This document shows positions 54,013 through 64,000 of a stretch of DNA of 64,000 nucleotides, one piece after another. The DNA lies in NCBI GenBank assembly GCA_037043015.1, contig CM073330.1, forward strand, positions 10,248,512 through 10,312,511. Direction: 5' to 3'. Positions within the stretch are counted from its first letter, which is position 1; each line of letters opens with the position of its first letter. Position numbers and translations under genes: made by a program. The notes below the pieces were generated by a model that had not been told where the DNA came from, ran no database searches, and saw only the letters and a program-made list of their open reading frames with translations. This stretch comes from Bryum argenteum (Eukaryota; Streptophyta; Bryopsida; Bryales; Bryaceae).

Positions 54013-54584
54013 CCCCTAAATCTTCATGGTGTTTTTTGGGAGTTTTTTGTTGCGATTTTATACCTCTAAGCACTCGTGGGGGTGTGAATCAATTTCTTTT
54101 CCTTTTTTAAAACTTCCAACCGTTAGATCTTGTACCTAAGAATATGCTTGATTACGTTAAAAAAATTGACCTTTGGATGTTTACCATTTGATAAATCATA
54201 ACATCCAAAGTTTGTCTCCCAAGTTTTTTTTGGGAATTGCAAAGATTGTTTTTGAAAATTTTGGAGGCTGCCCTTGTAAAACTGGTGAACTTTTTGATTT
54301 GAGTCACTTTGAAATTTGAGTAGTGATTTAGTAATGAACATGTTTTAAAAAAAAAAGATATCAAAAAAGTTACTTTTTTAAGCTACCTTATCTCGGCTTG
54401 CAACCCAAGGATCGTCCTAGAAGACTCAAAAATTGGAGTTTGGCTTTGCAGATTTTACCACATACACTTTGCAGTGTAAGGAGGACCCAATAAAAATCTT
54501 AGGCAAAAATATTACTTCTAACCCCTTCATCTAGGTTGCCCCGAATTGCAAAAACCCATTTCAAGCTTCAAGATGAGTTAGGGG
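54013..54584 (+). mobile_element. TTAA-flanked MITE, family B copy 2
   Basis: 572 bp from CCCCTAAATCTTC to GAGTTAGGGG with TTAA at 54009-54012 and 54585-54588. It aligns along its length with 9599-10176 (CTTCCAACCGT(A/T)AGATCTTG, GGATGTTTACCATTTGA, ACATCCAAAGTTTGTCT, TTTTACCACATACACTTTGC). Confidence 0.85.
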
Positions 54585-54588
54585 TTAA

Positions 54589-55478
54589 CTCGTGAAGTTG
54601 AAATCAAGGAGATTGGGGTTGATTTGATTTCGGTGAGGCTCTTGGTTACTAAATTTAGATTGTATGAAGTTGCTACTTTGGCATGTTGTAGAGTTTTTTG
54701 AGACCTTTTGGATGAGTCATTTTATGCTTCGGAAGTCCTTATGGTTTAGGAGATATTTGCACTCAATGTTTAAGAACATTATTGAAATCTGCCTGAAGTG
54801 CGGTATATGTTCATTTATTCTTAAAAATCTCCCTAAAGTCAATTAAATCCCAAAAAATTCAAAAATTCAAGCAAAATTGAGGTTTTAAGACTAAGATCTT
54901 CAATCCAATTATTCTTCACATGCCATATTTATTGTTGAAGACTTGCCTTTGTAGTTGAATTTTAATCAACCTCCATGTGAGAAATCAAGCATTTCCTTGG
55001 GTTTTATAGAACATATGAGGGTAAAAATTGCATGGATATATTCCCAACTCATCTAGGAACAAGAATTTGAAGAGCCTCATATCAAATTTGCTACCAAAAT
55101 GTTTTTTGGGTCCTCAAAGTACCACTTACCCTTTTTCCGACAAGTGAAAAAAAACTTTTTTCCTACTTTGAGCATTATGATCTCACAAAGGGTAAGGAAT
55201 TTGAATTCAAGATTTGACGTACATGTAAATATACAAGTGAAGTACAAGATCTTATAGTTACATACTTTAAAATACATCAAAAGTAAATATTTGCACTTTG
55301 CATTGAAGAAGGATGTTTTTGAGGGTCTTTTAGAGTTTTGAGGCCTTTCTACTTTAGAAATTAAAAATTCTATGGTTGGATTATCTAAATATTGCTTAAA
55401 TTGAGCTTTTTTGGTTTTGAAGTAGAAGGAGGATGTTTTTTGTGATGAAGGCAATGTTGCACCAAGGATCTATAGGGG
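54589..55478 (+). repeat. dispersed repeat family F, copy 2, TTAA-bounded
   Basis: Follows directly after the TTAA of family B copy 2 and ends GGATCTATAGGGG before TTAA (55479-55482). Its first part aligns with 44715-45328, its last 120 bases with about 42040-42160. It is probably a further TTAA-type element, but its left terminus (CTCGTGAAG) lacks the CCC start. Confidence 0.55.
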
Positions 55479-55482
55479 TTAA

Positions 55483-57590
55483 CCCATAAAGCGGAGTGGT
55501 CCAATACAATCCCGAAATGATCCTGGATAGAATCAATATGAAATTTTAATAAAAGCATTGGATGTTGGAGTTTAAACTATAGGATTGTTTGAATTATCGA
55601 ATTATCAGCTTGTTATTGAATTTGACTATACTCATTGTGAAATGTATTTGGTCAGATTTTCAATTTTGTAATAATAACCTTGTATTTTGAGTAAAATAAC
55701 CGATATAGGGATCTTTTTGACTTGGGATATTACAACTGTTTTTCAGAAGGGAGATGTGGGATGAGGACTGTTAAATGTTTCAGAGTCCCTTCCTGCAAAT
55801 TTGTGGCGTATAGGTATTATAAAGGACTTTGTTGTGGGTAGCAAACACTAAGTTGTCATATATGCAATATTATATGTATTACTCTAAGATATAATGATGC
55901 ACAACTGAGGATTTCATTTCACTACAATAATGATAATAAGTCAAATTGGTGGTATTTCAATGTGCAATTTGATATAATGTGCACATTAATGAGTTGTGGA
56001 GCCAATGAGACAAAGAACTTAAGGCGAACGTATCAAAATTGTTAAGGAACCAACTTACAAATAACTTGAAATGTATCACAGAGCAACTTATGTGGCTTTT
56101 CAAATCACCATGTTGCTCAAATAAATATTTACAACACAAGATTGAGGTTGATGCTATTTCTTTGTGATGAGAGTATGAGGATAATTGGTTTTCCTCCCCA
56201 TAATTGTTCAAAAATATAAACATAGTTTGCTCTACTTAAATACAATTTATATTTTTTTAGATCGTCACAATATAGGTTTTCTAAAATTTATACTAGTAAG
56301 TTTAAATTAGTGATTGTGATAATGATCAAAATTGGATTGTCAAATTTGTTCCAAATTCATGGATATACCATGATAGGTAGGTTAACAAAACAATTTAATC
56401 ATGTCAACTTTATCAAATGTATCATTGTTTGTTGTTTTTGTTTGGAGGTCACTCTTGGTACCAAGGTACATGTGATGCTTCACACTCCCTATGCATACAA
56501 TCAAAATAGATAAAATAACAAGGACAAAAGATTTTACAAGGTTTAATATGACCTACAGAGGCAAAATTGAGGAAAACAATACCTAATCCACGTCAAGAAC
56601 AAAAATTATTAAAGACTCATTTCCCTGTTTTTTATACATAATTTTTATAGGCGTGAAAAATACAACACTTTAAAAATATCTTCTATATATTTTATTCCCA
56701 AATTTAACGATTACGATCTTACAAGTAGTAAGAAATAAGAATATAGGATTTTGTTCACATATACATATAGAACTTAGGTGAAGGATCTCATGATTATTTA
56801 CCTCAAATATATTGTAGATTGAAACTTTTACCTTGTAGTGAAAGTAGGCCATTTTGAGGAAAAATTAGATGATAGAGGCAAATTCATTGTAGGGGTTATG
56901 AAGTTTTCTTATGAGATATAATGCATATTTACTTAAAATAATAATTGAGAATCAATTCTAATTACGTAGATATTTGATTGAATGACTATGTGCTTAGCAA
57001 TTTTGTCCTGTGCACATTTTTGATAATTTCTACTTGTAATGTTAAGGTAGTAAGTCTTTAAATTTATGTTTACAGAATAAGAGTGTAAAATATTAAATAT
57101 AATTAATTTGATATATTTGGTTCCCTCAAAAACATTACATAACATTTTGGTTTTTCTATACTAAGGTCTTGAAGCTTACTACTTAGCAATATGGTGATGA
57201 TGGTTTAAAACATGAATTTGATTCAAATTTCAAATAGACAATAGAGAGAAAAAGAAATTTGACTTTGAGGTACAAAATGAGTGCCTCTTTGGTGCTAAAG
57301 ATAATGATGAAGATTAATATGTAAAAAACAATGATTACATCCTTTAAAAATTAGATGTATAGTATTTTGAGATAATTTAAAATAAAAAAGTAACCATTTA
57401 TAATTCAAATAAACCCTTTGTGAAGCCCAAAAATAGTTTTAATTCTCTTCTTTATTTGGCCTTTATATTTTTTCTAATTGGTTTCTCTTTAGATTAGATA
57501 TGAAGCGCTACTAATAATATTTTGTTGGTGGATGAGAAATGTTAGGTTTGGTGCAAAAAATAGGCCAAATCCATCTTGGAAATGGGTTTT
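55483..57590. other. AT-rich spacer, no gene seen
   Basis: No recognisable gene or structured repeat. Short frames on both strands reflect AT-rich sequence. Confidence 0.5.
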
Positions 57591-57716
57591 ATGCTATAAG
57601 GAGGTAAATTAGGTATTGGGAGGTTGTTCCATGCTATAAGGAGGTAAATTAGGTATTGGAAGGTTGTTCCATGCTATAAGGAGGTAAATTAGGTATTGGA
57701 AGGTTGAGAGTCATAA
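57591..57716 (+). repeat. tandem repeat, 40-bp unit, about 3 copies
   Basis: ATGCTATAAGGAGGTAAATT recurs at 57591, 57631 and 57671 with almost no change (GGGAGG versus GGAAGG), indicating recent expansion. Confidence 0.9.
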
Positions 57717-59098
57717 AGACTTGATTGTGTGGATCAGTCTACAACCACAAAATTAGGGTTGTAGATTTAATGTGGTTGCCTTTGCATTCTTTTTATCAAG
57801 TGTCATTGTATAAATTTGGAGTAGGTTGTAAATTTACAAAAACATTGAATTTAGTCTTATAGTTAAACTTCAAAAGTCTAGATTTAGGATTGTAATAACT
57901 CACAAAACATATTCTTTGAAGTTCTTGTTCCAAAGTTGGACTACACAAGGGATTTGAGGATTTGCCAATGGATCATGTAAGTCTACTCAAGCTTATTGAA
58001 GAATTTGATACAACGATGATATCAAAGATTGATCATAAAATTCAACCATTGATCAACCATTGATCATAAAATTCATCATTCTTTAAGCTATTTCTATTTG
58101 AGTCCTCGGAGTGCTTTGCATCTATGTTGTACAATGTTTAAGTTTCATGTCATCAATTTGTATTATATACTATCAAACACAAAATATTGTGATTGTAGTG
58201 AACTAGTGATAGATTCTATCTAAACAAGTTTAAGCATGACAATCAATTATCATAATTGACCTAAATTTTATATAACTATTAGTGTTTGTATTGTAGCTCA
58301 ATTGGGTCCAATTCAATAAGATACAACATTATAGACTTCCTAACTTAACATTATCGTAGACTTTGAATCATTCACTATATAAAATTGTACAAAAACTTCT
58401 CTTTCTTTGATGTAGGAATAGTGACAAAAGATTGAAATGAGTATCAAGGATCATAATGAAAGTCTAAATGAAATATATTGTGAAAATTGTACGTGTGTTG
58501 TATTGTAGGCACTTAGTAGTTTGTCAAAGAACCCTTCTCCTGAGGAAGTGACAAGAAGATGGATGAAATAATGAAGGCAATATGTCAAGCTTTCTTGCAA
58601 TATGTAAAGTTTGGATTTATTAGGTTAACAAATTATATGTCAATTTTTTTTTTGAGGCATGCTTTAAAGAAGTAAGGATTGCTTTGAAATCTTTGACAAT
58701 GCTAATAATCCTTGAGATAATGTTGTGTCATAACAATGAAAGAATCCTCTAAAAGCATACAATTCTAAGAAGTTCAACTCTAATTATTCCAATATCCAAC
58801 ATGAGGAAATTTGAAGTAGGAAATTGTATAATATAGAAGAAATCTAGTTTGGAAAATAGTTATAATTGAGATTGATCTAATTTCTACTTTGTATCTCTTA
58901 GGTAACATACAAAATAATGATGATGAGGCAAATTTGGAGACTGAAGTAGCCTAGAGGACTTTGATGACTCTAGGTATTATAACCTGATTGATATACATAT
59001 ATCTTAATGTTGAAAACTTCACTATACATCTATACATCTATATATCTTAAAAGGTATAAATTGGTATTGAAAAGGTTGACAACGTAACATTCAAAAAG

Positions 59099-59172
<74 letters not shown>

Positions 59173-60339
59173 AAAATGATTTTTTTGCATTAATCTCAAT
59201 GTTTTTTCTAGAATTGATATCCAACATTATTGTAGGTATAAAGAATTGTTGCATTGTAATCTACGAATTTCCTCTAAACATTGTTTTTGATGTTTTTGGA
59301 AGTTAGTTTTAAAGCATTAAGTCATGAACCACAAAATATGATGTAGACACTATATATCTATACTTCGGGAATCAGATAGATATTCTTAGAATCTTCGGGA
59401 ATCTTTGAAAACAACTAAATCAAGGCTTATTAAAGTTCTGGTTTATCGAGATAATAATAATAATTAGAAAAAGAAAAAGGTAACAATAAGGAGTACTCAA
59501 ATTAAAGAGTAATAATTTTTGAACTCATTAGTATAGTACATAAACTAGCTTGAAGAAAACTGATAAAGATTATAAATTCAAATAAATTCATATGGAGAAA
59601 TAATAATGTGAGTACTTGGCGTATGATACTCCTTACCAGAAATTGATGTTGCTTAAGAACTGGTACTATATTTCAATACACCAGAAAGAGCATAGTTATA
59701 AGACAGTGTTAAAATATTAAAGGCTCTTGAACGAGCTGAAAGACATACTAGGCTTTAGAGGCTCCTCCAATAAAAATTCCATTTATGACTCTTTGATGGC
59801 TTAGCACTTTAGATAATAACACCACTTGAATTACATAATTGCACCAACTATTCACTACTTCAATTTTAGTGGCTATTGTTCAAACAATCTTTTAGTGGAG
59901 GTTGAATAAAAAAAAAACTCTAATGTGGATAATTTACAAATTCTATAAGTCATTGAACATCTAATCGGCCAATAGCCTATGTAAATCCAATAGCAATATG
60001 TATATTGACTAAAATTTTTGAATCCCATTGCTTATTTCCATTATTATATTTTATTTATTGGCCCTTTAGAATTTGGTCTCAAAAAAAGTGGGAATTACAA
60101 AAATGTCTTGATTTAAAAAATGGGAAAATCACATAAAGATCTCAAGGAACTCTACATTGCACATAAAGAAGTTAGACAACAGTTGATGAAAAGGTAGAGA
60201 AAATAGATAACTCTAAAAGTAAATGTAAAAGAAGCTATACAATATCCACTTCTTTGATAAAGAGTAAAAAGAGGAGAGTGCCCTAAAGTAGGAAAGGGTT
60301 GAGGATGGAAATAGGGTCGAAGACAAAGACAATCTTGAG
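57717..60339. other. AT-rich spacer with (TA)n
   Basis: No gene seen. A (TA)n run lies at 59100-59169. CATTGATCATAAAATTCA is duplicated around 58030-58075. Confidence 0.5.
59100..59169. repeat. (TA)35 microsatellite
   Basis: Uninterrupted TA dinucleotides for about 70 bases; the longest AT run in the window. Confidence 0.95.
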
Positions 60340-60545
60340 CAAGTACGGAGACATGATTGAGAGTAGGAACGGAGACATGAATGAGAGTAGGAACGGAGAC
60401 ATGAATGAGAGTAGGAACGGAGACATGAATGAGAGTAGGAACGGAGACATGAATGAGAGTAGGAACGGAGACATGAATGAGAGTAGGAACGGAGACATGA
60501 ATGAGAGTAGGAACGGAGACATGAACTAGAGTAGAAACGGAGATA
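60340..60545 (+). repeat. 24-bp minisatellite, about eight units
   Basis: The unit GGAACGGAGACATGAATGAG + AGTA repeats without gaps from about 60366 to 60533, with diverged units at each end. The 24-bp period leaves frames open on both strands (MNESRNGD on plus, FLLSFMSP on minus). These frames end at the array edges and in the poly-T tract, so a protein is not proposed. Confidence 0.92.
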
Positions 60546-60699
60546 AAAATGGGGAAACGGGGACGTGAACGAGGACACGGAATGACATGGAGATAGAGGT
60601 GAGGAGGAGGACAAGAACAAGTATGGGGATAGAATGAGCATGGGAATTATACGAGCATGCAAATAAGACACAACACAAAGACGACGGCAAGCATGGGTT

Positions 60700-60700
<1 letters not shown>

Positions 60701-60763
<63 letters not shown>
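60701..60763. repeat. poly-T tract, 63 bases
   Basis: Uninterrupted T run, equivalent to a long poly-A on the minus strand. It is followed at once by GATGACAAAAGATCATC, a small inverted repeat. It could be the tail of a minus-strand retroposed sequence, but no SINE or cDNA body was recognised. Confidence 0.9.
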
Positions 60764-60764
<1 letters not shown>

Positions 60765-60840
60765 ATGACAAAAGATCATCTTTTATCGAAATATAATATG
60801 GGTCACCCTATACTATAATGGCCGGAAGTGAGGAGCTTAA

Positions 60841-61525
60841 CCCCTAAACGCCCAAGGGGGTAAAGCTCCAAAGAGTTTATAAAAACGCTGATTTTTTCAA
60901 AACTGCGTAAAAAAAAATAAAAGATGAAAATGGATAATCCAATCGTAGGATCTTCTTTGGAGCATGAAAATTAGTATGCCTACCAATTTACATGCCATTT
61001 GGAGCTATGGATTCCAAGATCCATGCAAAAAAGGGGTGAAAAACGCCCCCAAAAAAGGAGGGGCAGCAAGCATCACCCCACTTTAGGGGTGTAATACTTT
61101 TTTTGAGAGTCTCGGATAGAAATTATTCCTTCTAAAGGAAGGAAGATAAGAGAGCATAGAAGAAGAATCCCAAAACGGAATGTGAAAAAAAATAATTAAA
61201 TAGCGGCAATCCACCTTGCAAGGCAAGGTGGTGAAATTGTGGCCCACAATTCTCTTCCCGTTTCTCTTCCCTGCCTACCCAATTTCCAAGCAAAATTTTA
61301 CATCCCAATGCAAAAACTTTCATGCAAAAAGTCTATTGCTCCCTCTCACAACTTGAAAAATGAAATTTTTACTATTTACCCAACTGCCCAGCAGAGTAAA
61401 CCCGACGAGGAGGCGGGTAAAAAAAACCCCGGATGAAAAAATGATCGGATGAAAGCACGGCATCATTGCAAAGATGACGGTGTACATCCAGAATGTCGAA
61501 AAACGACACTCTGGGCGCTTAAGGG
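60841..61525. mobile_element. TTAA-flanked element, family E
   Basis: 685 bp from CCCCTAAACGCCCAAGGGGG to CTGGGCGCTTAAGGG with TTAA at 60837-60840 and 61526-61529. The right end carries the TGTCG/CGACA subterminal hairpin also found in family C, although the interiors differ. Confidence 0.82.
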
Positions 61526-61529
61526 TTAA

Positions 61530-63435
61530 ATCCCTAAAAATCTATGTGTTTTTGGAAGCTCACAATACTAAAGTGTGATTACTTATTGTTTTGCACAGTT
61601 GAGGGTGTAGATCATATTTTATAGTCTCGTTAAAACTTTCAACAATAAGATTTTGAATTTCATACATACTTAAAAAGAATAAATTAGCACAATCACTTAA
61701 AGCTTCTAGGCTTGATGGTGTCAATTACAAAGGCCGCCCTCTACTTAATGCCTTTCTCGGGATAATTAAGAAGTAGTTGGGTGCCATTGATAGAGCAAGA
61801 TCGAGGGGGAGAATTGGAATGTAAGCTCTGTAAGAGTTGCAAAAAATATATCAAAAGTACATTATACTTCTTCATAGTTCGGATCGTAGCTCCGCAAGAG
61901 CCTAATTGAGAGGGTGGCCTCCGTGAGAGATGTTTACGGTATTTGATGAAGAGAATGCGGCTTGATCAAGGGGTGAAACTCCATGAGAAGAGTGTTGCCT
62001 AGCCTTGGTCTGGAGATGAAACTCCATGAAAAGAATCCCGATCAACCTCGAATGCAGGGTGAACACCTTCAAAACGCCTCGAAGCGGCAACTACTTGACT
62101 ACAAAAATCAAGGGCATCGGGTGTTTTTTTCGTGGGTTGACTTCTTGCTTCCTAGTCCAAATGTCGAGACTTGGTATCGTGTCCATAGTAAGTTTATTTA
62201 CAAGTTGTTTGTATGATACTTTACAGTCCCGTTCAGTTTGTCTTGTTCCAGATGTCCACCGCACCATGTCTTGGCGGTTCTATTGATGCTTGGTTCAATG
62301 CACACTACCTATCAAGCAAGGAACCCAAATAAAGACATACTTACATAGAAAAAAGCCTAAAAGAGGATGTTGAGCATCACTTTTTTTTCTTCTGGAAGAC
62401 TAGTAAAGAAATTGAGGGACATGGACTTAGTCAAATGCAGTGCAATCAATTGGTACTTCCAAGGTCGCTTGCAAGACTTCCACTTACTCGCCTCTCCTGT
62501 TCCTTTCCAAGTTTCTCAATCTTTGAATGACACTTTTGAATAAAAGCCCTAAAGTAGAGAACTCAACAGGTGTACTTCTTTGGGTTTGCGCGACGATGCG
62601 AGGGTAAAGGAGTTGGTGTTGGTGATCTACGACAAGGCTACTTTAATCCAAATGACACCATATCTAAAGTGAAGTCCAGCTGCCGCGCCTCTACTCTCTA
62701 CAGGGGCCATTTCTAAGAGACCATGCCGTTGTTCTGGAATATGTTGAACATATAACTTGAGTGACTTAAAAAGCTGAGTAGCATATGGTAATAAACATAA
62801 AACCGTTTTTTATAATTGCTCCATTCCACCTTGAAAAGAAAAAACTCGCTGAAAGATTTAAATTTCCAAATTTGACTATCTCGTGATTGTAACATCCACC
62901 TTCTATGTATAACCACACCCACACCAAATTACAATCCAAACCAATAGGATTTGACCCTTCAACTAAGTTGTTCAAAACAACAGAATCCTTTTGGTTTTTT
63001 AGGATCTTCAAGGGTCAAACATGTGATAATAATTGGAGAATTGATCCTTTATTTCTTTTTAAAACTCAATTCTAATATTTATTTTATTTGAGGTAACCTT
63101 AATGTCGCGTTTAGCAAAACAAAAAATATTCATGTAATTGGAACATGTGAGTTACTTTGTTTTACATACATATGCCATATATATAGCTTTGGCTTCTCAA
63201 TAAATGCAATTCTCTTATTACATACAACAAATTCTGATTATATCAATTCTTGAAAATCTAAAAGTTCTATAACAACGTTGTATTATTTTCTGAAAAAAAA
63301 AGGTTCGATGCAAAAGACTTGTAGAACTCATTGTGACAAGATATAGTGAGAAACCAGAAATTAATCTCTAAAGTACTAAGCATGTTTTTGAACCTTCAAA
63401 ACCAAAACGTGCAATTTTTGATCACTATCTATAAT
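61530..63435. other. spacer with a family B-like left end
   Basis: ATCCCTAAAAATCTATGTG at 61530, directly after the TTAA of family E, and the following 130 bases resemble 41213-41390. Frames at 61902-62286 are overlapping and unidentified. GACCCTTCAA near 62956 and TTCAAGGGTC near 63008 may be the remains of a small TTAA-type element. No gene recognised. Confidence 0.45.
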
Positions 63436-63439
63436 TGAG

Positions 63440-63922
63440 GTATAATTTAGTATTTTTTACTTTTTTGGTGTTTCCAACTGTAAGATCTTCAACAAACTAC
63501 TAGTACCAACACCATGTTAAATCTTAATCGTTGAATATTTACCATTTGTGAAATTATAATGTTCAAAGTTGATGCAAAAGGTTTTTAGCCACACTTAGAA
63601 GCTTGCTCTTGTAAATTTTGGAGGTTGCCCTTGTAAAATTTGGCAAACTTTTTGACTAGGGGAACTTTGTAACCCAAGTAGTGATCCGATTATAAACTTA
63701 TTTCCAAAAAGATAAATAAAAAAGAATCAAATTCAAACTTGCCCCAACTGCCTATTTTGGGGTTGAAAATTAGCGTTAAAAAATTCCTAATTTAAAACTT
63801 GACTTTGAAAGTTTGCACACACACCTAGAAGTGTAGGGAGCACTCTGTAAAAATCTTAGGCAAAAACAGGTTGCCCGAAAAAAAAAAAAAAACTACTTTT
63901 GACATCCTTGGTCCTTTAGGGG
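63440..63922 (+). mobile_element. TTAA-type MITE, family B copy 3, left-truncated
   Basis: Aligns with the body of family B (TTTCCAACTGTAAGATCTTC, TTTACCATTTGTGAAATTATAA, GGTTGCCCTTGTAAAA, CTTTTTGACT) and ends CCTTTAGGGG before TTAA (63923-63926). The left end is not recognisable. Confidence 0.65.
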
Positions 63923-64000
63923 TTAAACATATCTCAACTTGACTACAACTTTGTTTTGAAACCCATAATTTTCTTAAATTTATACTATAGAGCAAAGTCG

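Noticed and set aside
60340-60545. CRISPR-like array of 24-bp repeats
   Set aside because: Units are contiguous without unique spacers, in a eukaryotic genome; it is a minisatellite.
60213-60779. 188-aa minus-strand frame with poly-lysine start
   Set aside because: Made of the poly-T tract read as lysine and of minisatellite units; no start context or conserved domain.

Overview
The window is nuclear DNA of a land plant, most likely one with swimming sperm (bryophyte, lycophyte or fern). Two observations point there. An intact intronless NPH3/BTB gene, a family restricted to streptophytes, sits beside a full-length gene for the flagellar radial-spoke protein RSPH10B, which seed plants without motile sperm have lost. 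The species cannot be named from the sequence. Genes have many short GT-AG introns and lie as islands in long AT-rich spacers full of small non-coding transposons.

Layout: 2.5-8.3 kb, RSPH10B (+), 14 exons, 877 aa. 8.3-13.9 kb, repeats, including a nested pair of TTAA-flanked elements whose empty insertion site is preserved nearby. 14.3-16.1 kb, NPH3-family gene (+). 17.7-23.7 kb, MCM3 (+), 17 exons, with two E2F-type sites upstream. 26.1-27.2 kb, TIM9 (+), 2 exons. 28.2-31.3 kb, transposon cluster. 33.4-40.2 kb, branch-point-binding protein SF1 (-), 12 exons, with an N-terminal octapeptide repeat. 40.3-48 kb, further transposon relics. 49.6-51.3 kb, a 9-exon gene (+) for a PHD-finger protein with a SAP30-type Sin3-binding C-terminus. 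52.6-64 kb, transposons, microsatellites and a 24-bp minisatellite; no gene recognised. All exon structures were joined by hand from frame, splice sites and family resemblance.

The genes are unrelated housekeeping or developmental loci (sperm flagellum, phototropic-type signalling, DNA replication licensing, mitochondrial import, splicing, chromatin), not a pathway cluster. NPH3, MCM3, TIM9 and the PHD/SAP30 gene have mixed base composition; RSPH10B and SF1 are AT-rich like their surroundings.

The most notable signal is a set of non-autonomous elements bounded by TTAA duplications with ends starting CCCYTAAA, the hallmark of piggyBac-type transposition. At least five related families are present. 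Two elements have been hit by another copy exactly at the TTAA inside their own terminal repeat. Several carry a subterminal hairpin whose two arms have changed together between copies. No transposase gene is visible.
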